Assembly (NCBI GenBank): GCA_903823665.1
Contig: CAIJTR010000093.1
Location: 1-53,206, forward strand
Reading direction: 5' to 3'
Source of the DNA: an uncultured Rhodospirillales bacterium
GTDB taxonomy: Bacteria > Pseudomonadota > Alphaproteobacteria > Acetobacterales > Acetobacteraceae
Length of the DNA: 53,206 bases
This document shows, in pieces, positions 18,064 through 26,482 of this stretch (positions are counted from its first letter, which is position 1; each line of letters starts with the position of its first letter). The notes below the pieces were generated by a model. It was given only the letters and a program-made list of their open reading frames with translations. It was not told the DNA's origin and searched no databases. The position numbers were made by a program, and so were the translations under genes.

Positions 18064-19482
18064 ATGACCCCGCCGCCGAGCTCCACAGCCCTCCGCGCCA
18101 ACTCCCCTGAGGCGCGTGACGTTGCAAACGTGATCCATCCCTACACCGATTTGAAAGCGCACCTGACCAACGGTCCGCTGATCATCAATCGCGGCAGCGG
18201 CGTGCGCGTGACCGACGAAGCCGGCAACGAATACATCGAAGCCGTGGCCGGCCTGTGGTGCGCCTCGCTCGGCTTCTCCAACGAGCGTCTGGTCAAGGCC
18301 GCCACCGACCAGATGCGCAAGCTGCCGTTCTACCACACCTTCACCGCCAAATCGCACATGCCGATGATCGATCTGGCCGAGATGCTGATCGCCCGCGCCC
18401 CGGTGCCGATGAGCAAGGTGTTCTTCGCCAATTCCGGTTCCGAAGCCAACGACACCGCCATCAAAATGGCCTGGTATTTCAACAACGCCCTCGGCCGCAC
18501 CAAGAAGAAGAAACTGATCGGCCGGATCAAAGGCTATCACGGCATCACCGTTGCCGCCTCCTCGCTGACCGGCCTGCCCAACAACCATCGCAGCTTCGAC
18601 GTGCCGCTCGCAGGCTTCCACCACACCACCACCCCGCATTTCTATCGCGGTGGCCGCCCGGGTGAGACCGAGGAAGATTTCGCCACGCGCTGCGCCGAGG
18701 AACTGGAGCAGCTCATCCTCGCCGAAGGCCCAGACACCGTAGCCGCCATGTGGGCCGAGCCGGTCATGGGCGCTGGCGGCGTGCTGGTCCCCCCCGCCGG
18801 CTACTTCCCCAAGATCAAGGCCGTGCTGAAGAAATACGACGTGCTGCTGGTCGCCGACGAAGTGATCTGCGGCTTCTGGCGCACCGGCAATTACTGGGGC
18901 ACCCAGACCTTCGACATCGAGCCCGATATTCTCGTCTGCGCCAAGGCACTCTCCGCCGCCTATTTGCCGATCTCGGCGGTAATAGTGAACGAGCGCGTGT
19001 TCCAGGGCCTCGCTGAGGAAAGCCACACCATCGGCACCTTCGGCACCGGCTACACCTATTCCGGTCACCCGGTCTCGGCCGCCGTCGCCATCGAGACGCT
19101 GAAAATCTACGACGAGATGGACATCGGCAGCCATGTCCGTGAAGTCGGCGCACATCTCCAGAAGGAACTGCGCCGCCGCTTTGCGGATCACGAACTTGTG
19201 GGTGAAGTCCGCGGCGTCGGCCTCATCGCCGCCATCGAACTCGTCGCCAACAAGGAAACCCGTCAGGCGTTCGACCCAAAGCAGAAGGTCGGCGCGCGTC
19301 TGGTCAAAATCCTCGAAAGCCACGGCGTCATCGGCCGCATGCTGCCAGGCGACGGCCTCGCCTTCTCGCCGCCGCTGATCATCACCGCCGAGGAGATCGA
19401 TCTGATCTGCAATGGGGTGGAGAAGGCGCTGAACGACATGGCCGTCGAACTGAAGCGCGAGCAGATCGCCGTCGTCGCTTAG
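18064..19482 (+). CDS. Class III PLP-dependent aminotransferase
   Basis: The 472-residue enzyme matches the omega-amino acid:pyruvate/putrescine-type aminotransferases. FFANSGSEANDTAIKMAW binds the cofactor phosphate, D265 in LLVADEVICGF pairs with the pyridine nitrogen, and K294 in VCAKALSAAY is the probable Schiff-base lysine. GTFGTGYTYSGHPVSAA is the usual downstream motif. The substrate (putrescine, beta-alanine, taurine or a synthetic-like amine) cannot be fixed. AGAGG lies about eight bases before the chosen ATG; the open frame extends further upstream into the SDR gene. The stop codon begins a palindromic element. Confidence 0.9.
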   Translation: MTPPPSSTALRANSPEARDVANVIHPYTDLKAHLTNGPLIINRGSGVRVTDEAGNEYIEAVAGLWCASLGFSNERLVKAATDQMRKLPFYHTFTAKSHMPMIDLAEMLIARAPVPMSKVFFANSGSEANDTAIKMAWYFNNALGRTKKKKLIGRIKGYHGITVAASSLTGLPNNHRSFDVPLAGFHHTTTPHFYRGGRPGETEEDFATRCAEELEQLILAEGPDTVAAMWAEPVMGAGGVLVPPAGYFPKIKAVLKKYDVLLVADEVICGFWRTGNYWGTQTFDIEPDILVCAKALSAAYLPISAVIVNERVFQGLAEESHTIGTFGTGYTYSGHPVSAAVAIETLKIYDEMDIGSHVREVGAHLQKELRRRFADHELVGEVRGVGLIAAIELVANKETRQAFDPKQKVGARLVKILESHGVIGRMLPGDGLAFSPPLIITAEEIDLICNGVEKALNDMAVELKREQIAVVA

Positions 19483-19531
19483 AGTGCATCCGGTTTTAGT
19501 TGAATCAACCAAAACCGATAAGATGCCCTCT
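19481..19531. repeat. Imperfect palindrome beginning at the aminotransferase stop codon
   Basis: Outer arms AGAG-T-GCATC (19481-19490) and GATGC-C-CTCT (19522-19531) pair with one mismatch. Inner arms CGGTTTT and AAAACCG enclose a short loop. The element overlaps the TAG stop. It resembles the short dispersed extragenic palindromes common in alphaproteobacterial genomes and could fold in RNA as a 3' stabiliser or terminator. Confidence 0.6.
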
Positions 19532-19540
19532 AAAGATAGG

Positions 19541-19596
19541 CTTAGCGGCTGACTTACGGTTCAAACTGATACAGTTTGAACCGGTCAGACGCTAAG
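19541..19596. repeat. Long inverted repeat
   Basis: Arms CTTAGCG (19541-19547) and CGCTAAG (19590-19596) flank an inner perfect 12-base stem, CGGTTCAAACTG against CAGTTTGAACCG, with a three-base ATA loop. It lies between two convergent genes, next to a palindrome and a GC-rich hairpin. Confidence 0.65.
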
Positions 19597-19605
19597 AAAC
19601 CGCAG

Positions 19606-19631
19606 GGTGGGGTGCGCTTCAGCACCCCACC
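19606..19631. terminator. GC-rich hairpin between convergent genes
   Basis: A perfect 10-bp stem (GGTGGGGTGC with GCACCCCACC) closes a six-base loop. It is followed by GTTTCTCT on the plus strand and by GCGGTTTCTT on the minus strand, so it could end transcription of both the aminotransferase gene and the polyprenyl synthase gene. The T-tracts are short. Confidence 0.6.
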
Positions 19632-19637
19632 GTTTCT

Positions 19638-20684
19638 CTACCGGACGCGGCTGACCGTATAATCAGCCACCGCCATCAAACTCTCCCGAAACGCCGAAGC
19701 CGGAAAAATCGACAGCGCCCGCTTGGCGTCCGCCACAAACGCCGCAGCCTGATCGAGCGTCCGCCCAATCGCATTGCACTGCGTGATCAACGCCATCGCA
19801 TGATCCAAATCTGCGTCGGTCTGCTCACTCGCCTCCACCGTCCGCCGCCAGAACACCCGGGCATCCTCATCGCCGGACGCATAGGCCAGCAGCACCGGCA
19901 ACGTGATCTTGCCCTCGCGGAAATCATCACCCACGGTCTTGCCCAACGTCGCCTGATCCGCCGAATAATCCAGCGCGTCATCGACCATCTGAAACGCCAT
20001 GCCGAGATTGGCCCCGTATTCCTTCAAGGCCGCCGCCTCAGAAGCCGGACGATCCGCCACAATGGCCCCAACCTCACAGGCCGCCGTGAACAAAGCCGCC
20101 GTCTTTCCCCGGATCACTTCAAGATAAGCCGTCTCATCCGTGGTCAGATCGTTCTGCGTTGCCAGCTGCAACACCTCACCTTCCGCCAGCGTGGCAGCGG
20201 CATGGGACAGCACCTTCAGCACGTGCAGCGAGCCATCGCTGACCATCATCTCGAACGCCCGCGCGAACAGAAAATCGCCGACCAGCACCGACGCCTTGTT
20301 GCCGAAAATCGCATTCGCACTGGCAAGCCCGCGCCGCAGCACGCTCTCATCCACCACATCGTCATGCAGCAGTGTTGCCGTGTGAATGAACTCCACGCAC
20401 GCCGCCAAATTCACATGCCGCGTGCCCTCGTAGCCGCACATCCTCGCACAAACGAGCGTCAGCAACGGACGTATCCGCTTGCCACCGGCGGCCACCAAAT
20501 GCGCCGCCAATTGCGGGATCAGCGCGACCTTGCTGTCCATGTTGGCGACAATGCAGCGATTGCACGCCTGCAAATCATCAGCCACCAACGACACAAGGCG
20601 CGACAGGGCGTCTTCGCCCGAAACAATTTTGGAGGTCACCGGCGACGCTGCCACCACAGGGGCCTGATTGGCGAGAACGCCCAC
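19638..20684 (-). CDS. ispB: Long-chain all-trans polyprenyl diphosphate synthase (ubiquinone side chain)
   Basis: The 348-residue prenyltransferase has the first aspartate-rich motif D108-D-V-V-D112 in LLHDDVVDESVLRRG and the second at D235-D-A-L-D239. GGKRIRPLL binds the isoprenoid diphosphate. The residue five before the first motif is alanine (A103), the small residue seen in enzymes making long C40-C50 chains, so the product is probably the ubiquinone side chain. The GTG at 20684 is chosen because GAGGAG stands seven bases upstream. It is divergent from the DUF2007/methyltransferase pair. Confidence 0.9.
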   Translation of the reverse strand: MGVLANQAPVVAASPVTSKIVSGEDALSRLVSLVADDLQACNRCIVANMDSKVALIPQLAAHLVAAGGKRIRPLLTLVCARMCGYEGTRHVNLAACVEFIHTATLLHDDVVDESVLRRGLASANAIFGNKASVLVGDFLFARAFEMMVSDGSLHVLKVLSHAAATLAEGEVLQLATQNDLTTDETAYLEVIRGKTAALFTAACEVGAIVADRPASEAAALKEYGANLGMAFQMVDDALDYSADQATLGKTVGDDFREGKITLPVLLAYASGDEDARVFWRRTVEASEQTDADLDHAMALITQCNAIGRTLDQAAAFVADAKRALSIFPASAFRESLMAVADYTVSRVR

Positions 20685-20801
20685 ACAAAATCTCCTCTCG
20701 CGGCGGTGTTTGCAGGGCGCGCGATCCGGCGCACCATATCGGCGGGGTTTGCCAAGGGTCAAGGCGAGCACCCCGATCTGTATGATGGGAGTGCAAAACG
20801 C

Positions 20802-21011
20802 GTGCGCGTGGTGTTGACGACAAATGACCCGATCCGGCTGAGTTTCGTCATGGCACTCCTGCGCGATGCCGGCATCGAGCCGCTGATGTTCGACAACCAT
20901 GTCAGCGCCATGGAAGGCAGCATCGGTGCCATTCCCCGCCGCGTGATGGTGGCGGATGACGACGAACGCCAAGCCCTGCGCGTGCTGCGAGAGGCTGGCG
21001 AACTGGTGTGA
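20802..21011 (+). CDS. DUF2007 family small protein
   Basis: The 69-residue product has the DUF2007 pattern: an N-terminal strand VRVVLTTND, a helix LSFVMALLRDAGIEPLMFD, then SAMEGSIGAIPRRVMVADDDERQALRVL. The family is sometimes described as a putative signal-transducing, PII-like fold, but no function is established. The start is one of several GTGs; the one at 20802 has GGGAG about eleven bases upstream. The stop overlaps the start of the methyltransferase (GTGA), as commonly seen for this pair in related genomes. Confidence 0.78.
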   Translation: MRVVLTTNDPIRLSFVMALLRDAGIEPLMFDNHVSAMEGSIGAIPRRVMVADDDERQALRVLREAGELV

Positions 21012-21724
21012 CCGCGTCACCTGATCATCTGCTCGGCGGAAGAGTGATCCTGCACCAAAGCGAAACCGGCCACCGCGCAGGCATCGAGCCCGTCCTGCTC
21101 GCAGCCTTCATCCAAGCCCGCCCCGGCGACCGCGTGCTCGAAGGCGGCACCGGGGCCGGAGCCACCATGCTCTGCCTCGCCAGCCGCATCCCAAACCTTT
21201 CCGCCGTGGGAATCGAGCGCGAACCCACCATGGCGGCCCTCGCCCGGCGCAACATCGAAGCCAACAACCGCCCCAACCTGTCTGTCATCGAAGCCGATCT
21301 CGCCACAGCGCAACTCGAAGGCAAATTCGACCACGCCTTCGCCAACCCGCCCTGGCACGCCCCCGCCTCCACCGGCTCCCCCGACAACGCCCGAGCCCTC
21401 GCCCGCCAGGCCCGCCCCGGCCTGATGGCGCTCTGGGCAAAAAAACTCGCCGCCCCGCTCCGCCACCGCGGCACACTTAGCTTCATCACCTCCGCCGGAA
21501 CCCTGTCGGAGTGTCTCGAAGCCTTCACCGCCGCAGGCTGCGGCAGCCACGTAATTCTGCCGCTCTGGCCCCGCCAAGGCGTCCCCGCCAAACTCGTCCT
21601 GCTGCAAGCGGTGCGCGGCGGCAAAGCCCCCACCCAACTCCGCCCCGGCCTCATTCTGCACGCGGAGGCCGGCGGCTATACCGAACCCGCCGAGGCCGTG
21701 CTACGCGGCGGGGAACCAGTTTAG
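21008..21724 (+). CDS. TrmN6-like SAM-dependent methyltransferase
   Basis: The 238-residue protein opens with LLGGRVILHQSETGHRAGIEPVLLAAF, as in tRNA1(Val) A37 N6-methyltransferase relatives. The SAM-binding region is VLEGGTGAGATMLCLASR, where motif I begins GGTGAG rather than the more usual GxGxG. NPPW at 113-116 is the adenine N6-methyltransferase catalytic motif. The target is probably tRNA or a translation component; the exact site is inferred. Its GTG start overlaps the DUF2007 stop by four bases. Confidence 0.8.
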   Translation: MTASPDHLLGGRVILHQSETGHRAGIEPVLLAAFIQARPGDRVLEGGTGAGATMLCLASRIPNLSAVGIEREPTMAALARRNIEANNRPNLSVIEADLATAQLEGKFDHAFANPPWHAPASTGSPDNARALARQARPGLMALWAKKLAAPLRHRGTLSFITSAGTLSECLEAFTAAGCGSHVILPLWPRQGVPAKLVLLQAVRGGKAPTQLRPGLILHAEAGGYTEPAEAVLRGGEPV

Positions 21725-21736
21725 GACGCGCGCTTC

Positions 21737-23086
21737 ATGCTGACCGCCTCGACCATCGATTCCGTGGTGTTCGCCAATCTGTTCAGCACCGAGGCAATGC
21801 GCGCCCTCTTCACCGATGCCACCCGCGTGCAGAGATACCTAGATGTGGAACTCGCACTGGCCCGAGTCCAGGCAAATCTAGGCATCATTCCCCAAGCGGC
21901 ATGCGACGAAATCCAGCGCCACGGCAACGCATCCGACTACGACCTCGAAGCCCTCGGCAGCGGCACCGTCCGCGCCGGCTCCCCCATCATCCCCGTCGTC
22001 AACGCCCTCGTAAAAAAATGCGCCAACGGCCACGGCGAATGGGCGCATTGGGGAGCCACCACGCAGGACATCATGGACACCGGCATGATCCTGCAAATCC
22101 GCGACGCCGTGGCCCTCATCGAAGCTGACCTCACCGCCATCCGCACCGGCCTCGCCACCCTCGCCCGCACGCATCGTGACGTTCCGATGGCCGGACGCTC
22201 CAATCTGCAACACGCCATCCCCATCACCTTCGGCTACAAAATCGCGGTCCTGCTCGCGAGCTTCCAGCGCCACGACGAACGCCTCACCCAGATCAAACAG
22301 CGCCTGCTCGTCGGCGAATTTGGCGGAGCCGTCGGCACCCTCGCCTCCCTCGGCACAAAGGGCCTTGCCGTGCAGGAAGGTCTGATGGCCGAACTCGGCC
22401 TCGCCCAGCCCCTCATCGCCTGGCACACCGCACGCGATACACTGGCAGAAACCGGCCAATTCCTCGCCCTCCTCACCGCCACTTGCGCCAAACTGGCACT
22501 CGACGTGCGCCTGCTCATGCAAACCGAGGTGGCCGAAGCCTCCGAGCCCGCACAGGCCGGGCGCGGCGGCTCCTCCACCATGCCGCAAAAGCGCAACCCC
22601 GTGCTCGGCAACTTCATCCACGCCTGCGCAGCCCAAGTCCGAGCCCAAGCCGGGCTGCTCACCGAGGCCATGGTGCAGGACCACGAACGCGCCACCGGGC
22701 CGTTTCAGATGGAATGGTCCGCCATCCCCGAAATCTTCTGCCTCACCGCTGGCGCCCTCGCCCACACAAGAGCCCTCGCCGATGGCCTCGTCATCGACCC
22801 CGCCCGCATGCGCGCCAATCTCGACCGCTCCGGCGGGCTCCTGCTCGCCGAAGCCGTGATGATGGGCCTCGGCCCGTCATTGGGTCGCAAACTCGCCCAT
22901 GATCTCGTCGAGGACATTTGCCGCGAGGTCATTGCAGGCCACGGCACCTTCCTCGACCTGCTCGCCGCCCACCCCCAAATCGCCGCCCACATGACCCGCG
23001 ATCAACTCTCAGCATTGCTCGACCCCGCAGGCTACACCGGCCTTTCTGGAATTATGGTCGACCGCGTTCTGGCCCAAGAGGAATAA
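21737..23086 (+). CDS. Fumarase/aspartase superfamily lyase (PcaB-like)
   Basis: The 449-residue protein has the superfamily signature GSSTMPQKRNP at 278-288, plus GSPIIPVVNAL and WGATTQDIMDTG. Overall it is closest to 3-carboxy-cis,cis-muconate cycloisomerase (PcaB) and to adenylosuccinate lyase. No other protocatechuate gene is nearby. Instead it is followed, three bases downstream, by a mesaconyl-CoA-hydratase-like protein and then by a CoA-transferase, so a lyase or cycloisomerase acting on a dicarboxylic intermediate of a CoA-ester pathway is a better guess than ring cleavage. Confidence 0.85.
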   Translation: MLTASTIDSVVFANLFSTEAMRALFTDATRVQRYLDVELALARVQANLGIIPQAACDEIQRHGNASDYDLEALGSGTVRAGSPIIPVVNALVKKCANGHGEWAHWGATTQDIMDTGMILQIRDAVALIEADLTAIRTGLATLARTHRDVPMAGRSNLQHAIPITFGYKIAVLLASFQRHDERLTQIKQRLLVGEFGGAVGTLASLGTKGLAVQEGLMAELGLAQPLIAWHTARDTLAETGQFLALLTATCAKLALDVRLLMQTEVAEASEPAQAGRGGSSTMPQKRNPVLGNFIHACAAQVRAQAGLLTEAMVQDHERATGPFQMEWSAIPEIFCLTAGALAHTRALADGLVIDPARMRANLDRSGGLLLAEAVMMGLGPSLGRKLAHDLVEDICREVIAGHGTFLDLLAAHPQIAAHMTRDQLSALLDPAGYTGLSGIMVDRVLAQEE

Positions 23087-23088
23087 CA

Positions 23089-23931
23089 ATGGACATTGAT
23101 CATCTGCGCGCCTGGATCGGCCGCCAGGAAATCCTGCACGACCGCATCACCGATTTCCCCATCCGCGCACTCTCCGCCACGCTAGACCGTGCCGACCCAG
23201 AGCCGCGCGATGGCGACGTGCTGCCCCTGCTCTGGCACTGGCTCTATTTCCTCCCCACCGCGCCCGCCAGCCAGATCGGACCAGACGGCCACCCCAAGCG
23301 CGGCGGCTTTCTGCCCCCCGTCGAACTCCCCCGCCGCATGTGGGCCGGCGGACGCTACAAATTCCCGCGTGACCTGCACGTGGGCGAGGCCATCACCCGC
23401 ACCTCCACCATCCTCGACGTCACCGCCAAAACCGGCCGCACCGGCACCCTCGTCTTCGTCAAAGTCGGCCACATCATCGCAGGCGAACACGGCACAGCCA
23501 TCGAGGAGGAGCACGACATCGTCTATCGTGAACCCGCCCCTCCCGGTGAAACCCCACCGCCACCCCGCCTCGCCCCGTTCGACGCCGAATACATGCAGGC
23601 CATCGTCCCCGATGACGTCCTCCTGTTCCGCTACTCGGCGCTGACCTTCAACGGCCACCGCATCCATTACGACCGCCGCTACGTCACCCAGGAAGAAGGC
23701 TACCCCGGCCTCATCGTCCACGGCCCCCTCATCGCCACCCTCCTGATGGAGCTCTACCGCCAGAACGATGGCCGCAAGCTGTCCGCCTTCAGCTTCCGCG
23801 CGCTCAGCCCCACCTTCGACATCGCGCCGTTCGCCGTTGCCGGCAAAGCCACCCCCACCGGAGCCTCGCTCTGGGCGCAAGGTCCAGACGGCGACCTGCG
23901 CATGGAAGCAACCGCCGAGGTGCGCACATGA
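23089..23931 (+). CDS. FAS1/MaoC-like hydratase (mesaconyl-C4-CoA hydratase / HTD2-like)
   Basis: The 280-residue protein consists of two hot-dog halves. The C-terminal half holds the hydratase motif FNGHRIHYDRRYVTQEEGYPGL followed by VHGPLIATLL. The N-terminal half has LPRRMWAGGR and the central KVGHIIAGEHG. This matches mesaconyl-C4-CoA hydratase and fungal HTD2-type dehydratases, which add or remove water from branched enoyl-CoA thioesters. GAGGA lies seven bases before the ATG. It is third-position partner in a tight operon: lyase upstream, CoA-transferase downstream (ATGA overlap). Confidence 0.87.
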   Translation: MDIDHLRAWIGRQEILHDRITDFPIRALSATLDRADPEPRDGDVLPLLWHWLYFLPTAPASQIGPDGHPKRGGFLPPVELPRRMWAGGRYKFPRDLHVGEAITRTSTILDVTAKTGRTGTLVFVKVGHIIAGEHGTAIEEEHDIVYREPAPPGETPPPPRLAPFDAEYMQAIVPDDVLLFRYSALTFNGHRIHYDRRYVTQEEGYPGLIVHGPLIATLLMELYRQNDGRKLSAFSFRALSPTFDIAPFAVAGKATPTGASLWAQGPDGDLRMEATAEVRT

Positions 23932-25085
23932 CCCCGCTCTCCGGCATCACCGTGCTCACGCTGGAGCACGCCATCGCCGCCCCCTTCTGCACCCGCCAAC
24001 TCGCCGATCTCGGTGCGCGCGTGATCAAAATCGAACGCCCCGGCGTGGGAGACTTCGCCCGCGGCTATGACAGCCGAACCCGCGGCCTGTCCTCCCATTT
24101 CGTCTGGACCAACCGCTCCAAGGAAAGCCTCACCCTCGACGTCAAACACCCCGAAGCCGCGAACGTGCTGAAAGCCCTCGTGGCCAAAGCCGACGTCATC
24201 GTCCAAAACCTCGCCCCCGGTGCCGCCGCCCGGCTCGGCCTGTCCGAAGCAGCGCTGCGCCCCGCTCATCCGCGCGTGATCCTGTGCGACATCTCCGGCT
24301 ATGGCAGTGACGGCCCATACCGCGACCGCAAAGCCTACGACCTGCTGATCCAAAGCGAGGCTGGTTTCCTCTCCGTCACCGGCACCCCCGATGAGGGTGT
24401 CAAAGCCGGCATCTCCATCGCCGACATCGCCGCCGGCATGTACGCTTTCACCGGCATCCTCACCGCCCTGTATGACCGCGAACGCACCGGCCAAGGCCGC
24501 CACCTCGACATCTCCATGCTCGAATCCATGGCCGAGTGGATGGGCTTTCCGATGTATTACGCCATGGACGGCCAAACCCCGCCGCCCCGCGCCGGTGCCG
24601 CCCACGCCACCATCTTCCCCTACGGCCCGTTCCGCGCCGGTGACGGACGAGCTGTCATGTTCGGCCTGCAAAACGAGCGCGAATGGGCCATCTTCTGCGA
24701 CCGCGTCCTCGAATTCCCAGCCCTTGCCACCGACGCCCGCTTCGATGCCAACGTCAAACGCGTTGCCCACCGCGCCGACCTCACCGAAATCATCCACGCC
24801 GCCTTCGCCGCCCTCACCGCCGAAACGGTCGTCGAACGGCTCGACACCGCAGGCATCGCCAACGCCCGAGTGCGCGACATGGCCGAACTCTGGTCCCACC
24901 CCCAACTCGCCGCCCGCGACCGCTGGCGCGACGTGGCATCCCCCGCAGGCCCCCTCCCCGCCCTTCGCCCCCCCGCAGGCGGTGACCGGATGGACGCCAT
25001 CCCAGCCCTGGGCGAACACACCAACGCCATCCTCACCGAACTCGGCTTCAACCAGGCCACCTTGCGCGCATCCGGAGCCGTATGA
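23928..25085 (+). CDS. Family III (CaiB/BaiF) CoA-transferase
   Basis: The 385-residue enzyme shows the class III features: GITVLTLEHAIAAPFCTRQLADLGARVIKIERP at the start, NRSKESLTLDVK, and SGYGSDGPYRDRKAYDLL. D166 in SIADIAAGM is at the position of the catalytic aspartate of formyl-CoA transferase. These enzymes move CoA between organic acids. Placed after a mesaconyl-CoA-hydratase-like gene, it probably activates or recycles a C4-C5 dicarboxylate. It starts inside the upstream stop codon and its stop overlaps the next gene. Confidence 0.9.
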   Translation: MTPLSGITVLTLEHAIAAPFCTRQLADLGARVIKIERPGVGDFARGYDSRTRGLSSHFVWTNRSKESLTLDVKHPEAANVLKALVAKADVIVQNLAPGAAARLGLSEAALRPAHPRVILCDISGYGSDGPYRDRKAYDLLIQSEAGFLSVTGTPDEGVKAGISIADIAAGMYAFTGILTALYDRERTGQGRHLDISMLESMAEWMGFPMYYAMDGQTPPPRAGAAHATIFPYGPFRAGDGRAVMFGLQNEREWAIFCDRVLEFPALATDARFDANVKRVAHRADLTEIIHAAFAALTAETVVERLDTAGIANARVRDMAELWSHPQLAARDRWRDVASPAGPLPALRPPAGGDRMDAIPALGEHTNAILTELGFNQATLRASGAV

Positions 25086-25468
25086 CACCAGCCATAGAGC
25101 GCCGCCGCCTCCAAATCGCAGTCGCCATCGCCGGCTGCGTCCCGGTGTTCGCAGGCCTGGCAGGCATGATCTTAGGCCCGGGCATGACGCAGGATGCAGG
25201 CTCGATCAGCCTCGACAGCCACATCCGCTACCTCTCCGGCCTCCTGCTCGGCATTGGCCTCGTCTTCTGGTGGAACATCCCCCGCATCGAGCAGGCAGGG
25301 CCAATGTTTCGCACCCTCACCCTGATCGTCTTAATCGGCGGCCTTGGCAGGCTTGCGGGCCTCCTCACCCAAGGCACCCCACCCGCCCCAATGCTGTTCG
25401 GCCTCGTCATGGAACTGGCCATCACCCCCGCCCTTTGCCTCTGGCAATCCCGCGTGGCGCGTCTCTAA
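25082..25468 (+). CDS. DUF4345 family membrane protein
   Basis: The 128-residue protein has four hydrophobic segments and DUF4345-like features: an N-terminal segment ending GLAGMILGPGM, then SLDSHIRYLSGLLLGIGLVFWW. No function is known for the family. Its ATG overlaps the CoA-transferase stop (ATGA), so it seems to belong to the same operon, although a direct role in acid metabolism is not obvious. Its own stop codon abuts the stop of the convergent esterase gene. Confidence 0.78.
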   Translation: MTPAIERRRLQIAVAIAGCVPVFAGLAGMILGPGMTQDAGSISLDSHIRYLSGLLLGIGLVFWWNIPRIEQAGPMFRTLTLIVLIGGLGRLAGLLTQGTPPAPMLFGLVMELAITPALCLWQSRVARL

Positions 25469-26440
25469 CTAACCCCGCAAACCCCAAAACGCCGCAATCT
25501 CCCGCACAGCGGAAACCCCACATTCCGAAACCCAAGGCCCACCCCGCCCCACTGAGGGCGACTGCGCCGAGACCGGAAATCCATGACCAAGCCCCGCAAT
25601 CGTCCATAGCTCCACAGCCGGAGCCTTTCCCGCCCTCGCCCAGACCCGCCGCCGCGCGCGAGGATGCGCAATTTCCTCAGAAGGCAGAGCATCCAGCCCG
25701 TGCAATGCACCCCACTGCGCCGCAATCATCTCGGCATTGGCAGGATCAACCGTCCGGTCATCGTCACCCGCCCAAACCGAAACACGCGGCCAGCTCTTAC
25801 GAGACACCGCTTTCGTCACAGCACGCACATCCGACGCCAGCATCTCCCGCGAGGCCCATACATCGGCCCGCCGCATCCGCATCGCAGCCCCCACCGGCGT
25901 CCGAGCACACCCCACCGGCAGCCCCGCCACCACGGCACCGCCGGCAAACACCGCCGGATAAGCCGCCAGCAACGCACCCGCCATCGCAGCGCCCGCCGAG
26001 AACCCCACCACAAACACCCGCTTGGGATCACTGCGATACCGCAGCATAGAATCCTTCAGCATCTGCCGGATCGACATTGCCTCGCCCCCGCCCCGGCGCG
26101 TGTCCTCCGGGCGATACCAGTTGAAGCACAGCCCCGGATTGTTCGAGGCCTGCTGCTCCGGCATCAGCAACGCAAACTTCATCATATCCGCCAGCGCCCG
26201 CCAGCCGGAATCCCGCGCAAACGCCTCGGCATGCTGCCCACAGCCATGCAGCACCACCACCAATGGCCGCCCCGAAGCCAGACGCCGCGGCGCATAGCTC
26301 AGCATCCGCAGCGCACCCGGATTGGACCCAAACGCCGCCTTCGCAGGCTTTATCGCCGCACGCGCCACCCGAGGCCTGAACGCCCGGACCACAGCATTAA
26401 ACGAAGCCATCGGGTTCCGCTTACGGCGAGAAAACAACAT
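25469..26440 (-). CDS. PHB depolymerase-like esterase (alpha/beta hydrolase)
   Basis: The 323-residue protein has the esterase-PHB pattern: LVVVLHGCGQHAEAFARDSGW for the oxyanion region, S148 as nucleophile in VVGFSAGAAMA, an Asp in WAGDDDRTVDP, and His in GLGHGFPV. Short-chain poly-hydroxyalkanoate depolymerases and feruloyl-type esterases share this layout. There is no clear signal peptide, only a basic N-terminus, so an intracellular role is plausible. An ATG ten codons further in is an alternative start. Confidence 0.85.
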   Translation of the reverse strand: MLFSRRKRNPMASFNAVVRAFRPRVARAAIKPAKAAFGSNPGALRMLSYAPRRLASGRPLVVVLHGCGQHAEAFARDSGWRALADMMKFALLMPEQQASNNPGLCFNWYRPEDTRRGGGEAMSIRQMLKDSMLRYRSDPKRVFVVGFSAGAAMAGALLAAYPAVFAGGAVVAGLPVGCARTPVGAAMRMRRADVWASREMLASDVRAVTKAVSRKSWPRVSVWAGDDDRTVDPANAEMIAAQWGALHGLDALPSEEIAHPRARRRVWARAGKAPAVELWTIAGLGHGFPVSAQSPSVGRGGPWVSECGVSAVREIAAFWGLRG

Positions 26441-26482
26441 CCATCACCACCGAATGCAGGGGTGGGCGATCAGTGGCGGGGA

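Noticed and set aside
17836-19512. Minus-strand open frame of 558 codons opposite the aminotransferase gene
   Set aside because: Its product is a low-complexity Gly/Ala/Asp-rich string typical of antisense frames in GC-rich DNA. The plus-strand enzyme has all its catalytic residues.
24391-26049. Plus-strand open frame of 552 codons across the CoA-transferase, DUF4345 and esterase genes
   Set aside because: It crosses three supported genes in other frames and its translation is proline/serine-rich noise.
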